Shown: positions 24,552 through 33,744, counted from the stretch's first letter. The stretch: DNA of 64,000 nucleotides from Streptomyces sp. NBC_00483 (GCF_036013745.1 NZ_CP107880.1:1798001-1862000); one strand, 5' to 3'. Program-made: numbers and translations. Notes: generated from the sequence alone by a model not told the origin.

Positions 24552-25757
24552 GCTCACCCCCGCCTTGGGCATGGAGCGATCAGTCTCGGCAACAGGCTCC
24601 CCCGCCCACCGGGGAAGGACCACCAGCGCCCCCGCCACCACCAACGCCCCGCACACCACCCCGCTCGCCGCGCCCCAGCCGCCCGCCGCGACAAGCGGCG
24701 CCGCCAGGCCCGCGCCGAGGGCTCCCGCCAGGAAGTACAGGAGCAGGTAGACGCCGCTGAGGCTGCCGCTGCGGGCCGGGTCGATGGACATGACGCGGGT
24801 CTGGTTGGCGGCCTGGGCCGTGAAGCAGCCCGCGTCGACCAGGGCGAGGCCCACCGACGTCACCACGGGCCGGTCGAGCCCCGTGCACAACAGCCCCGCA
24901 CCGGCGGCCGCCACCACCATGCTCCCGGCGATCACCGCACGCGGCGAGTACCGGTCCCCCAGCCGCCCGGCCACGGGCAACGCCGCGAACCCGAGCGCCC
25001 CGGCCAGGCTGTACAGGCCGATGTGCGCGGCATCGAGACCGTACGGCGGCTGCGCGAGCCGCACCGTGAGCGCGACCCAGACGAGGCTGAAGGCCAGGTA
25101 CCAGAGGCTGCCGCTCAGCACCGCGAGCCGCAGCGCACGGTGCCGGCGCAGCAGTCCGGGCAGCGCGGCGAGCGTGCCGAGGTACCCACCGCCACCGCCC
25201 TCGGGCCGCTCCCCTGGCAGCCGCGCCCACGCGATCGCCCCGCAGACCACCACGAGCCCCGCGAACGCGAGCAGCATGCCGCGCCAGCCGAACGCGTCCG
25301 CGAGCGCCCCGCCGACGAGCCGGCTCAGCAGGATCCCCGCCGACATGCCCGCCGCGACGCCCGCGACGGCCCGCCCGCGCCGCTCCCCCGGCACCCCGCG
25401 CCCGGCGATCGTGGACGCCATCGCGCTGACGCTCGCCCCCGCACCCACCATCACGTACGCGAGGAGCAGCAGGCCGAGGCCGGGTGCGCAGGAGGCGAGC
25501 AGCAGCCCCGCCGTGAGCAGCGCCAACTGTCCCGCGACGAGCCGCCGTGGCGCCGCCCGGTCCGCGAGGGGCAGCAGGAAGGCGAATCCGGCGATGCATC
25601 CGCCGAGCGCGGCGGTCGTGACGAGGCCGATGGCGGCGGCAGAGGCGCCGGTGTCGTGGGCGACGTCGCCGAGCGCAGGCTGGATCGCGTAGTTGTTGGC
25701 GAGCGCCACTCCGGCGGTGCAGGAGAGCACCGCGACGCCTCCGCGCGGCAGCCTCAC
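24528..25757 (-). CDS. MFS transporter (12-TM exporter type)
   Basis: The GTG start overlaps the stop of the XRE-cupin gene by 4 nt. The 409-residue protein has about 12 hydrophobic helices, an MFS loop signature PLADRAAPRRLVAGQLALL, and the second-half equivalent AGRLGDRYSPRAVIAGSM. The opening NNYAIQPALGDVAHDTGASAAAIGLVTTAALGG is typical of YnfM/arabinose-efflux-type exporters. The coupled regulator suggests that export is switched by a small ligand sensed by the cupin domain. The final residues and stop codon come from a dispersed repeat. Confidence 0.88.
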   Translation of the reverse strand: MRLPRGGVAVLSCTAGVALANNYAIQPALGDVAHDTGASAAAIGLVTTAALGGCIAGFAFLLPLADRAAPRRLVAGQLALLTAGLLLASCAPGLGLLLLAYVMVGAGASVSAMASTIAGRGVPGERRGRAVAGVAAGMSAGILLSRLVGGALADAFGWRGMLLAFAGLVVVCGAIAWARLPGERPEGGGGGYLGTLAALPGLLRRHRALRLAVLSGSLWYLAFSLVWVALTVRLAQPPYGLDAAHIGLYSLAGALGFAALPVAGRLGDRYSPRAVIAGSMVVAAAGAGLLCTGLDRPVVTSVGLALVDAGCFTAQAANQTRVMSIDPARSGSLSGVYLLLYFLAGALGAGLAAPLVAAGGWGAASGVVCGALVVAGALVVLPRWAGEPVAETDRSMPKAGVSTSSPCGD

Positions 25758-26341
25758 GGGGCCTCACCGCGCACCAGGACCACGGCGTAACGGCAGTCCC
25801 GCTGCGTCGAGTTGGCGAAGACGCAGGCCGTGGGCGGGCCCAGTTCGACCGTGTCGCCCGCGTCGAGTTCGTGCACGACGTCGCCCTCGTGGAACGTGAG
25901 ATGCCCTTCGAGCACCCAGATGATCTGCCGGTGGAACGCGAACGCCGCTGCCGGGTACGGGACTTCGGCCCCGGCCGGGAGCCGGATCTCGGCCACCTCC
26001 GCGGGGAAACCGGGTCCCGACACCTGCCGCCGCGCGTATCCGGTCTCCGGGTCGCGCCACTGCGGAGCCGCCTCCGCCCGCCGCACCCGCTCCTCGGCCG
26101 ACTCGGGCTCCAGTTCCGGCTCGGGGTCGAGCAGCGTCGCCACGCTCAGCCGGAACGCCGCCGACAGCTTGCCGAGGATCACGGCGCTCGGGCTGCTCTC
26201 GCCGCGCTCGATCCGGTGGATCATCGCCCGCGACACCCCGGACTCCTCGGCCAGCTCCGCGAGGGTCCAACGGCGCCGGTCCCGCTCCGCACGGATCCGG
26301 GCACCGATGCGCTCCACCAGGGGGTCTACGATATTGGACAT
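25754..26341 (-). CDS. XRE-family regulator with C-terminal cupin domain
   Basis: The 195-residue protein has an N-terminal helix-turn-helix (RIRAERDRRRWTLAELAEESGVSRAMIHRIERGESSPSAVILGKLSAAF) and a C-terminal cupin (IIWVLEGHLTFHEGDVVHELDAGDTVELGPPTACVFAN). This is a common repressor/activator design for small-molecule efflux or catabolism genes. It heads an operon with the MFS exporter. Its ATG overlaps the ATG of the divergent GNAT gene within the tetranucleotide CATG (26339-26342), and a -10 TATCGT lies 6 nt upstream, so a leaderless transcript is likely. Confidence 0.9.
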   Translation of the reverse strand: MSNIVDPLVERIGARIRAERDRRRWTLAELAEESGVSRAMIHRIERGESSPSAVILGKLSAAFRLSVATLLDPEPELEPESAEERVRRAEAAPQWRDPETGYARRQVSGPGFPAEVAEIRLPAGAEVPYPAAAFAFHRQIIWVLEGHLTFHEGDVVHELDAGDTVELGPPTACVFANSTQRDCRYAVVLVRGEAP

Positions 26342-26377
26342 GGATCCACGATACGAGACGCGGGCCCCGGCGGTGAA
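26327..26377. promoter_or_regulatory. Overlapping divergent leaderless promoters around a shared CATG
   Basis: For the plus-strand GNAT gene, TACGAT (26327-26332) ends 7 nt before the ATG at 26340. For the minus-strand XRE gene, TATCGT (26348-26353) ends 6 nt before its ATG at 26341, with TTCACC 18 nt further upstream (26372-26377) as -35. Each promoter thus lies inside the other gene's coding sequence. Confidence 0.55.
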
Positions 26378-26861
26378 GGTCCGCCCGGCCCACGAGGACG
26401 ACCTGGACGCCGTCCTCGCCATCCGCAATCACGCCATCGAGCACGGCACGGCGCTGTGGACGGACACGCCGCAGTCCCGCGAGGAGGGCGCGGCCTGGCT
26501 GGGCGCGCATCTTGAGCGCGGTTCGGCCTACGTGGCCGAGCTCGGCGGAGAGGTCGTCGGGTTCGGTGTCTACGGGCCCTGGAAGGCGTACTCCGGCTTC
26601 CGGCACACCGTGGAGAACTCGGTGTACGTCACCGGCGGCCACCAGGGGGCCGGCATCGGTTCCGCACTCCTGACGACGCTCGTCGACTCGGCCACCGCCG
26701 CGGGCCTGCACGTCATGATCGCCGGGATCGAGTCGGGCAACGCGGCCTCGATCCGCCTGCACGAACGGCACGGTTTCGAGCATGCCGGAACGGTCCGCGA
26801 GGTGGGCACCAAGTTCGGCCGCTGGCTCGATCTGACGCTCATGCGGCGGCAGTTGAGCTGA
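26340..26861 (+). CDS. GNAT N-acetyltransferase, phosphinothricin/L-amino-acid acetyltransferase-like
   Basis: The 173-residue protein matches the PAT/MnaT group of GNAT enzymes. It has VRPAHEDDLDAVLAIRNHAIEHGTALW at the N-terminus, SGFRHTVENSVYVTGGHQGAGIGSALLTTLV containing the acetyl-CoA pyrophosphate loop (QGAGIG), and the family-specific end ASIRLHERHGFEHAGTVREVGTKFGRWLDLTLM. Members acetylate phosphinothricin, methionine sulfoximine or related amino acids. It is divergent from the XRE-cupin/MFS operon, sharing promoter DNA with it, so joint control of modification and export is plausible (inference). Confidence 0.9.
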   Translation: MDPRYETRAPAVKVRPAHEDDLDAVLAIRNHAIEHGTALWTDTPQSREEGAAWLGAHLERGSAYVAELGGEVVGFGVYGPWKAYSGFRHTVENSVYVTGGHQGAGIGSALLTTLVDSATAAGLHVMIAGIESGNAASIRLHERHGFEHAGTVREVGTKFGRWLDLTLMRRQLS

Positions 26862-26897
26862 CCGGCCGCGGCCGCCACCCCCACTGCTCCCCCGCCC

Positions 26898-27284
26898 TCA
26901 CTCCGCGGACTGCTCCGACGACGGTGACGGTGACGACTGCGACGGCGACCGCAGCGCGGCATAGCGCACGACGGCCCGTTGCAGCTCCACCCGTTCGTCG
27001 TCCGGCAGGAGGCCGCCCTGGGCGAACTCCAGGAGGTGCTCGGCCACCAGGTTCAACTTGACGTTGGTGCGCTGCGACACGTCACGCAGCACGCGCCACG
27101 CGTCCTCGGGCGGGATCCGGCCGAGCACGACGACGACGCCGATCGCCTGATCCACGAGGGCGTGCGAGGTCACGGCCTGCTTGAGCTGGGCGACCTCCGT
27201 CTGCAGCCGTTCGTACTCCTTGGCGAGGTCGGTGGCGGACAGGAGGGTGAGCGGCCGCGTCGAGGACAACATGAAGAAGGCCAT
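26898..27284 (-). CDS. ANTAR-domain protein (RNA-binding antiterminator) without a sensor domain
   Basis: The 128-residue protein consists mainly of an ANTAR coiled-coil/three-helix domain (LQTEVAQLKQAVTSHALVDQAIGVVVVLGRIPPEDAWRVLRDVSQRTNVKLNLVAEHLLEF). ANTAR domains bind paired RNA hairpins to prevent termination. Such proteins usually carry a GAF, PAS or receiver domain; here only about 25 residues precede the domain, and the tail is Ser-rich. The Met at 27284 with AGGTGG nearby is chosen; the open frame to 27476 has no family-like sequence. It is convergent with the GNAT gene. Confidence 0.78.
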   Translation of the reverse strand: MAFFMLSSTRPLTLLSATDLAKEYERLQTEVAQLKQAVTSHALVDQAIGVVVVLGRIPPEDAWRVLRDVSQRTNVKLNLVAEHLLEFAQGGLLPDDERVELQRAVVRYAALRSPSQSSPSPSSEQSAE

Positions 27285-27602
27285 GGGGCCACCTGGTTCA
27301 GAAGCGGGAGCGGGCAGGGCGTTCACCTTTCTCAGACTGCGACGGGAGCGCCTGGCAGGCGCTCTCGACCCGTAGCCGCCACGGTACTTGGGCATGGGAA
27401 GGGCCGACCTCTTGATGCTCGGGCCTGCCGCACGAAAGCCGCAGTCCTCAGAACGAAGTGTCGGGCGAAGCTTCATCCAAATAACGAAAAGTGCAGGCTG
27501 CCCGCCCTCGCAGGTACAGGCCGTGACAGATGCCCCTGCGACGGTCGTAAGCTGACCGCGCCGGGCATATTCGGTGAGGATTCAGTGGGGAGGGCGGCGC
27601 AC
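27285..27602. other. Intergenic region between ANTAR and AraC genes (318 bp)
   Basis: This is the longest gap in the window. It holds divergent promoters, but only a weak candidate is visible: GTGACA (27523-27528) with TAAGCT (27548-27553), 19 nt apart, upstream of the AraC-type gene. A short AT-rich stretch, CCAAATAACGAAAAGTG, lies near 27477-27493. No RNA gene or small ORF is convincing. Confidence 0.4.
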
Positions 27603-28559
27603 ATGGGCACACTGCATTTCGACAGCAGCGACCTCGAGGTCACCGAGGATTTCCTCAGTCGTCACTATGCCCGCATGCGCATCGGTAACGGCACCCCTGA
27701 GTCCTGTCGGATTCGGATCCGGCGCGAGGCGATGTCGGGGGTGTCCGTCGACGAACTCGACCTCGACTTCGACATGCGCTACTCGGTGACGCCGCTTCAG
27801 AAGATCTGTCTGTGCCTCGTCCACGAGGGCACCATCCGGGATCACGCCTTCGGGGACGTCGAGGACTCCTACGGCCCCGGCGACGTGGTCTCCTTCGCCC
27901 CGCCCGAACTGCCCTACGAGGGGCGGGTCTGCGGCGCCCGGTACAACATCACCATGCTCGACCCCACCCTCCTGGGCCAGGTCGCCACCACCATGCCGGG
28001 AGCGGCGCCGGGACCGGTCCGGCTCACCGGCCACCGGCCGGTCTCCGACGCCGCGGCCCGGCACCTGAAGCGGACCATCATCCACGTCCGCGATCACGTG
28101 CTGGCCGACCCCGAGGTCGCCGCCGAGCCGTTGGTCGCCTCGACCGCCGCCCAGCACCTGGCGGCGAGCGTGCTGATCGCCTTCCCCAACACCGCGCTCA
28201 TCCGGCCCACCGGGACGGATCGGCACGACGCCCACTCCGCGACGCTGCGGCGCGCCATCGCCCATATCGACGCGAACGCCCAGGAGCCGCTCACCGTCGC
28301 CGAGATCGCGGCGGCGTCCCATGTCACCGTCCGGGCGCTGCAGTACGCCTTCCGGCGGCATCTGGACACCACGCCGCTGGCGTATCTGCGCCGGGTGCGG
28401 CTCGCGCACGCGCACGACGAGCTGCGGGACTCCGATCCGGCGAGCGCGACGGTCACCGCGATCGCCGCGCGGTGGGGCTTCCACCACTCCGGCCGCTTCG
28501 CGGCGCTCTACCGCGACGCCTACGGACGCACCCCGCTTCAGACGCTGACCGGGACCTGA
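27603..28559 (+). CDS. AraC family transcriptional regulator
   Basis: The 318-residue protein has an AraC-type N-terminal ligand domain (RHYARMRIGNGTPESCRIRIRREAMSGVSVDELDLDFDMRYSVTPLQKICLCLVHEG...) and two C-terminal helix-turn-helices (EPLTVAEIAAASHVTVRALQYAFRRHLDTTPLAYLRRVRLAHAHDEL and SATVTAIAARWGFHHSGRFAALYRDAYGRTP). GGGGAGG precedes the ATG. The next gene, a secreted pectate lyase, starts 218 nt downstream and its upstream region contains a long inverted repeat, so it is a candidate target. Confidence 0.9.
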   Translation: MGTLHFDSSDLEVTEDFLSRHYARMRIGNGTPESCRIRIRREAMSGVSVDELDLDFDMRYSVTPLQKICLCLVHEGTIRDHAFGDVEDSYGPGDVVSFAPPELPYEGRVCGARYNITMLDPTLLGQVATTMPGAAPGPVRLTGHRPVSDAAARHLKRTIIHVRDHVLADPEVAAEPLVASTAAQHLAASVLIAFPNTALIRPTGTDRHDAHSATLRRAIAHIDANAQEPLTVAEIAAASHVTVRALQYAFRRHLDTTPLAYLRRVRLAHAHDELRDSDPASATVTAIAARWGFHHSGRFAALYRDAYGRTPLQTLTGT

Positions 28560-28598
28560 GACCTGCCGCGACCGGGGGTGGGCGGCCTTCCCACACCT

Positions 28599-28669
28599 TG
28601 ATCGTTCATATTCACGAACAACGATCACATACATAGCCGTTGACGCGGACACGACGACAGTTCTACCGT
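28599..28669 (+). promoter_or_regulatory. Pectate lyase promoter with upstream inverted repeat
   Basis: TGATCGTT (28599-28606) and AACGATCA (28620-28627) form 8-bp arms around a 13-nt centre, which itself contains GTTC and GAAC. A clear promoter follows: -35 TTGACG (28640-28645), an 18-nt spacer, and -10 TACCGT (28664-28669). The leader to the ATG at 28778 is about 100 nt. The palindrome sits just upstream of the -35 box, a position that suits an activator or repressor. Confidence 0.6.
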
Positions 28670-28777
28670 CACGTCGACCGCCCGCAGAAAGGGCTTTCCC
28701 CCGCCGCGATTATGGCGCCTCAGGGCGGTCACGTTCACGGATTCGAACCAGCCAATTCACGCACCTGGAGACGAACG

Positions 28778-29980
28778 ATGAACTTACGAGCCGCGAGACC
28801 CCTCGTCACCCTCACCTCCGCCGGCCTCCTGGCCGGCGCCCTCGTCGCCCTGTCCGGCAACGCGACCCAGGCCGCGACCACCCCGCAGGCGAGCGACGCC
28901 CTGTACGTGTCGCCGACGGGCACCGACAGTGCGGCCGGCACCGAGTCCGCGCCCACCACGCTGACTTCGGCGATCAGCCGCGTCACCGCGGGCGGCACCA
29001 TCTACGTGCGCGGCGGTACGTACGCGTACTCCTCGACGGTCACCATCCCCGTGGCCAAGAACGGCACCTCCGCCGCCCGCACCACGCTCGCCGCCTACCC
29101 TGGCGAGAAGCCGGTGCTCAACTTCAAGGCGCAGAGCGAGAGTTCGACCAACCGCGGGCTCGCCCTCAACGCCTCGTACTGGCACCTCAACGGGATCATC
29201 GTGGAGCGCGCCGGGGACAACGGCATCTTCGTCGGCGGCAGCAACAACGTCATCGAGCGCACGGTGACCCGCTTCAACCGGGACACGGGGCTGCAGTTGG
29301 GGCGCACGACCTCCACCACGCCCGAGTCGCAGTGGCCGGCCAACAACCTGATCGTGAGCGCGGAGTCGCACGACAACGCGGACTCCGACGGTGAGGACGC
29401 CGACGGGTTCGCCGCGAAGCTGACCACCGGCACGGGCAACGTGTTCCGCTACGCCGTCTCGCACAACAACATCGACGACGGCTGGGACCTCTACACCAAG
29501 TCCGACACGGGCCCCATCGGCCCGGTGACCATCGAGGACTCCCTCTCGTACAACAACGGCACCCTGAGCGACGGCACCGTGAACTCGAACGGTGACCGCA
29601 ACGGGTACAAGCTCGGCGGCGAGGACATCGGCGTCAACCACATCGTGCGCCGCAGCATCGCGTACAAGAACGGCAAGCACGGGTTCACGTACAACAGCAA
29701 CCCGGGCTCCATGGCGGTGTCGAACAACCTCAGCATCGACAACCCGGAGCGCAACTTCTCCTGGGACAAGGGTACTTCGGTGTTCCGGAGCAACACCTCG
29801 TGCCGGTTCTCGGTCGACGGGTCGAACGACAAGACCGTCGGCAGCGCGGACTCCACGAACCAGTTCTGGACCGGCACCAACGGTTCGCGCTGCGCCTCCT
29901 ACAGCGGCGCGCTCGCCTGGTCGTACGCGGCGGACGGCAAGCTCGTCGTGACCCTCGGCGGCAAGCAGGTCTCCCTGTAG
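28778..29980 (+). CDS. Secreted pectate lyase-like parallel beta-helix protein (PL9 type) with TTA codon 3
   Basis: The 400-residue protein has a signal peptide ([25 protein letters not shown]..., cleavage after NATQA) and a parallel beta-helix. Segments [34 protein letters not shown] and RNGYKLGG resemble polysaccharide lyase family 9, where the Asp residues bind calcium and the Lys of the GYKLGG type acts as base. Members cleave polygalacturonate. Codon 3 (28784-28786) is TTA, so translation should depend on bldA tRNA. The open frame runs back to 28640, but only the ATG at 28778 begins a signal peptide, and GGAG lies upstream. Confidence 0.85.
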   Translation: MNLRAARPLVTLTSAGLLAGALVALSGNATQAATTPQASDALYVSPTGTDSAAGTESAPTTLTSAISRVTAGGTIYVRGGTYAYSSTVTIPVAKNGTSAARTTLAAYPGEKPVLNFKAQSESSTNRGLALNASYWHLNGIIVERAGDNGIFVGGSNNVIERTVTRFNRDTGLQLGRTTSTTPESQWPANNLIVSAESHDNADSDGEDADGFAAKLTTGTGNVFRYAVSHNNIDDGWDLYTKSDTGPIGPVTIEDSLSYNNGTLSDGTVNSNGDRNGYKLGGEDIGVNHIVRRSIAYKNGKHGFTYNSNPGSMAVSNNLSIDNPERNFSWDKGTSVFRSNTSCRFSVDGSNDKTVGSADSTNQFWTGTNGSRCASYSGALAWSYAADGKLVVTLGGKQVSL

Positions 29981-29990
29981 CCGGCGTCAC

Positions 29991-30020
29991 CCGACTCGCC
30001 CCTTCCCTGGGGCGGGTCGG
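29991..30020. terminator. Strong hairpin after the pectate lyase gene
   Basis: CCGACTCGCCCC (29991-30002) and GGGGCGGGTCGG (30009-30020) pair over 12 positions with one G-T pair and a 6-nt loop. It lies 10 nt after the stop codon. No U tract follows, as usual in Streptomyces. Confidence 0.7.
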
Positions 30021-30120
30021 CTCGTCGGCCCGGCACGATGGCCACAAGGGCTCTTCGTACGCGGCCGGGAGGGCGGCAGACTGGCGGCGCCGAGCACACC
30101 TCGCTACCGATGGAGCTGAC

Positions 30121-32484
30121 ATGGCGAAGGATCTGTCCAAGCACCAGGCCGCCGCGCTCGACGCGCACTGGCGGGCCGCCAACTATCTCGCGGCGGGCCA
30201 GATCTACCTCCTCGACAACCCGCTGCTCACCGAGCCGCTTGTCCCCGAGCACATCAAGCCGCGCCTTCTCGGCCACTGGGGCACGTCCCCAGGCCTCAAC
30301 CTCGTGCACACCCACCTCAACCGTGTCATCAAGGAGCGCGGCATCGACGCCCTGTGCGTCTGGGGCCCCGGCCACGGCGGTCCCGCCGTGCTCGCGAACT
30401 CCTGGTTGGAGGGCACGTACTCGCAGGTCTATCCGGACGTCTCGCGGGACGCCGCCGGCATGGGGCGGCTGTTCAAGCAGTTCTCCTTCCCCGGCGGGGT
30501 GCCCAGCCATGTCGCGCCCGAGACGCCCGGCTCGATCCACGAGGGCGGTGAGCTCGGCTACTCCCTCGCGCACGCCTACGGCGCCGCCCTCGACAACCCG
30601 GAGCTGCTCGTCACGTGCGTGATCGGCGACGGCGAGGCCGAGACCGGGCCGCTCGCGACCTCCTGGCACGCGAACAAGTTCCTCGACCCGGTGCACGACG
30701 GGGCCGTGCTGCCGATCCTGCACCTCAACGGCTACAAGATCGCCAACCCGACCGTGCTCGCCCGCATCCCCGACGCCGAACTCGACGAGCTGCTGCGCGG
30801 ATACGGGCACGAGCCCCTGCACGTGACGGGCGACGACCCGCTGCGGGTCCACCGCGACCTGGCCCACACCATGGACCAGGCCCTCGACCGCATCGCCCGC
30901 TTCCAGCGCGAGGCCCGCGCGGGGAACACGAAGGACCGCCCGCGCTGGCCGATGATCGTGCTGCGTACGCCGAAGGGCTGGACGGGCCCGGCGACCGTGG
31001 ACGACGAACCCGTCGAGGGCACGTGGCGCTCCCACCAGGTGCCGCTGCCCGGCGTCCGCGAGAACCCGGACCACCTGCGGCAGTTGGAGGCGTGGCTGCG
31101 CTCCTACCGCCCCGAGGAACTCTTCGACGCCGAGGGCCGCCCCACCGAGCAGGTCCTCTCGTACGTGCCCGATGGCACCCGGCGCCTCGGTGCCACGCCG
31201 CACGCCAACGGCGGGCTGCTCACCCGCAAGCTGCCGATCGCCCCGCTGGAGCGCTTCGCCGTGCCCGTCGACAAGCCGGGCACCACACTCCATGAGCCCA
31301 CCCGGGTGCTCGGCGATCTGCTGGCCCAGGTCATGCGGGACACCGCGGACCGCCGCGACTTCCGCATCGTCGGCCCCGACGAGACGGCGTCCAACCGCCT
31401 CCAGGCCGTCTACGAGGCCACCGGTAAGGCCTGGCAGGCGGGCACGCTCGCCACCGACGAGGACCTGGCGCGCGACGGCCGCGTGATGGAGGTCCTCTCC
31501 GAGCACCTCTGCCAGGGCTGGCTGGAGGGCTACAACCTCACCGGCAGGCACGGCCTGTTCTCCTGCTACGAGGCGTTCGTGCACATCGTCGACTCGATGG
31601 TCAACCAGCACATCAAGTGGCTGAAGACCTCGCGGGAGCTGTCGTGGCGGGCCCCGCTGCCCTCCCTCAACTACCTGCTGACCTCGCACGTCTGGCGGCA
31701 GGACCACAACGGCTTCTCGCACCAGGACCCCGGCTTCGTCGATCACGTCCTCAACAAGAGCCCCGACGTCGTACGGGTCTATCTGCCGCCGGACGCCAAC
31801 ACGCTGCTGTCCGTGGCGGAGCACGTGCTGCACAGCCGGGACTACGTCAATGTCGTGGTGGCCGGGAAGCAGCCGTGCTTCGACTGGCTGTCCCTGGACG
31901 CGGCCCGTGCCCACTGCGCGCGCGGCGCCGGGGTGTGGGACTGGGCGGGTACCGAGGACGGCAGCCGCGAGCCGGACGTCGTCCTGGCGTGCGCGGGCGA
32001 CGTGCCGACGCAGGAAGTCCTCGCCGCGGCGGGCCTGTTGCGCACCCATCTGCCCGAGCTGGCCGTACGTGTCGTGAACGTCGTCGACATGACGCGGCTG
32101 CTGCCCCAGGGCGAACACCCGCACGGGATGCCGGACTTCGAGTACGACGCGCTGTTCACGGCCGACAAGCCGGTGATCTTCGCGTACCACGGCTACCCGT
32201 GGCTGATCCACCGCCTCGCGTACCGCCGCACCGGCCATGCCCAGCTGCACGTACGCGGCTACAAGGAGTCGGGCACCACGACCACGCCGTTCGACATGGT
32301 CGTGCGCAACGACCTGGACCGGTACCGGCTGGTCATGGACGTCATCGACCGGGTGCCGGGGCTCGCCGTGCGGGCCACGGCGGTGCGCCAGACGATGGCC
32401 GACGCCCGCACGCGGCACCGCGCGTGGATCCGCGAGCACGGCACGGACCTTCCCGAGGTCGCGAACTGGTCGTGGACCGGGTGA
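30121..32484 (+). CDS. xfp: Xylulose-5-phosphate/fructose-6-phosphate phosphoketolase
   Basis: The 787-residue protein is full length for the family. It has the phosphoketolase signature [16 protein letters not shown], the thiamine diphosphate-binding [40 protein letters not shown] near the N-terminus, and a C-terminal domain ending in [14 protein letters not shown]. It splits xylulose-5-phosphate or fructose-6-phosphate with phosphate to give acetyl phosphate plus a glyceraldehyde- or erythrose-phosphate. No acetate kinase or phosphotransacetylase gene is adjacent. The plus-strand gene is followed by a hairpin shared with the convergent dehydrogenase gene. Confidence 0.96.
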   Translation: MAKDLSKHQAAALDAHWRAANYLAAGQIYLLDNPLLTEPLVPEHIKPRLLGHWGTSPGLNLVHTHLNRVIKERGIDALCVWGPGHGGPAVLANSWLEGTYSQVYPDVSRDAAGMGRLFKQFSFPGGVPSHVAPETPGSIHEGGELGYSLAHAYGAALDNPELLVTCVIGDGEAETGPLATSWHANKFLDPVHDGAVLPILHLNGYKIANPTVLARIPDAELDELLRGYGHEPLHVTGDDPLRVHRDLAHTMDQALDRIARFQREARAGNTKDRPRWPMIVLRTPKGWTGPATVDDEPVEGTWRSHQVPLPGVRENPDHLRQLEAWLRSYRPEELFDAEGRPTEQVLSYVPDGTRRLGATPHANGGLLTRKLPIAPLERFAVPVDKPGTTLHEPTRVLGDLLAQVMRDTADRRDFRIVGPDETASNRLQAVYEATGKAWQAGTLATDEDLARDGRVMEVLSEHLCQGWLEGYNLTGRHGLFSCYEAFVHIVDSMVNQHIKWLKTSRELSWRAPLPSLNYLLTSHVWRQDHNGFSHQDPGFVDHVLNKSPDVVRVYLPPDANTLLSVAEHVLHSRDYVNVVVAGKQPCFDWLSLDAARAHCARGAGVWDWAGTEDGSREPDVVLACAGDVPTQEVLAAAGLLRTHLPELAVRVVNVVDMTRLLPQGEHPHGMPDFEYDALFTADKPVIFAYHGYPWLIHRLAYRRTGHAQLHVRGYKESGTTTTPFDMVVRNDLDRYRLVMDVIDRVPGLAVRATAVRQTMADARTRHRAWIREHGTDLPEVANWSWTG

Positions 32485-32501
32485 GGGGTTCCGGGCCCCT
32501 C
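32483..32501. terminator. Compact bidirectional hairpin overlapping both stop codons
   Basis: GAGGGG (32483-32488) pairs with CCCCTC (32496-32501) around a 7-nt loop. The stem covers part of the xfp stop (TGA 32482-32484) and the convergent Gfo/Idh/MocA stop (32500-32502), so one short element ends both transcripts. Confidence 0.5.
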
Positions 32502-33744
32502 AACTCTGGCCGTTGCTGAACCAGTCGGCGAGTTCGGGCGCGACCCGGGCCACCGTCACCGGCTGCCCGTCGGCCCGCAGCGACTCCGTGGCGGCGACGC
32601 CCGCGGCGACCGCCTCGCGGGCCGCCACGGGGCTGGTGTCGGTGGCGCCGCCCTCGCGCACGAAGCGCAGGAACTCGGCGACGAGCAGCGGGTCGGAGCC
32701 GCCGTGCCCGCCCTCGCCGGGCGAGGGCATCGGGACGACGAGGTCGGCGTCGGCGCGGTAGCCGCTGCGCCGCTTCCAGACGCGGACCTCGGCGCTCTCC
32801 CCGTGGTCGCCGAAGTTCTCCAGGCGGCCCTCGGTGCCGATGACCGTGTAGTTGCGCCAGTAGTCGGGCGTGTAGTGGCACTGCTGGTAGCTGGCGTGGA
32901 TGCCGCCTTCGAGGCGCATCACCATCATGGAGAGGTCCTCGACGTCCACGACGGGGTTGAGCCCGGTGAGGGACTTCGGGGGCCAGTTGTTCTCGGGGTC
33001 GTACCAGTCGGGCATGGTGGCGCCGGGCGCCTGCCCCGAGCGGTCGGCGATGTCCCCGTAGACGGTGAGCCCGCCCAGCGCGCTGACCCGCTCCGTGTAG
33101 GCGCCGGCCAGCCAGTGGATGACGTCGAGGTCGTGCGCGCCCTTCTGGAGGAGCAGTCCTGTGGTGTTGCGGCGGTCGGCGTGCCAGTCCTTGAAGTAGA
33201 AGTCGCCGCCGTGCCCGACGAAGTGGCGGCACCACACGGCCTTGACCTCGCCGATCTCGCCGCGCTTGATGAGGTCGCGCATGACGCGGACCACCGGCAT
33301 GTGCCGCATGTTGTGGCCCACGTACAGCCGGGCGCCGCTGGTCCGCGCGGCTTCGAGGACGCGGTCGCAGCCCTCGGTGGTGATGGCGAGGGGCTTCTCG
33401 ACGAAGACGGCGACCCCGGCTTCGAGGAGTTCGACGGCGAGGTCCTCGTGGGTGTGGTCGGGCGTGATGACGAAGACGGCGTCCAGGTCCTCGGCGTCCA
33501 GCATGGCCCGGTGGCCCTCATAGGTGTGCACATCGTCGCCGAACCACTCGCGGGCCCGGTCGAACATGCCGGGCGAGATGTCGGCGGCGGCGACCACCGC
33601 GGAGCCCTCGCCGGGGTGGTGTGCCTCGCGGGCGACGGTGGCGCGCAGGCCGAGCCCGATGACACCGATGCGGAGATCACGGGTGTGCTGGGGCGTGTCC
33701 TGCGGTTCTCCCGTACGGAGGTCGGTGGTCGTATCGGTGGTCAT
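32500..33744 (-). CDS. Gfo/Idh/MocA family NAD(P)-dependent sugar dehydrogenase
   Basis: The 414-residue protein has an N-terminal Rossmann domain (LRIGVIGLGLRATVAREAHHPG), the family motif VFVEKPLAITTEGCDRVLEAA containing the catalytic-type Lys of EKP, and YVGHNMRHMPVVRVMRDLI. A C-terminal domain carries GGDFYFKDWHADRRNTTGLLLQKGAHDLDVIHWLAG, where the HDLDVIHW helix holds the second active-site His. It is the last gene of the sugar ABC operon, 7 nt after a permease gene, so it probably oxidises the imported sugar or sugar derivative. The exact sugar is unknown. Confidence 0.93.
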   Translation of the reverse strand: MTTDTTTDLRTGEPQDTPQHTRDLRIGVIGLGLRATVAREAHHPGEGSAVVAAADISPGMFDRAREWFGDDVHTYEGHRAMLDAEDLDAVFVITPDHTHEDLAVELLEAGVAVFVEKPLAITTEGCDRVLEAARTSGARLYVGHNMRHMPVVRVMRDLIKRGEIGEVKAVWCRHFVGHGGDFYFKDWHADRRNTTGLLLQKGAHDLDVIHWLAGAYTERVSALGGLTVYGDIADRSGQAPGATMPDWYDPENNWPPKSLTGLNPVVDVEDLSMMVMRLEGGIHASYQQCHYTPDYWRNYTVIGTEGRLENFGDHGESAEVRVWKRRSGYRADADLVVPMPSPGEGGHGGSDPLLVAEFLRFVREGGATDTSPVAAREAVAAGVAATESLRADGQPVTVARVAPELADWFSNGQS

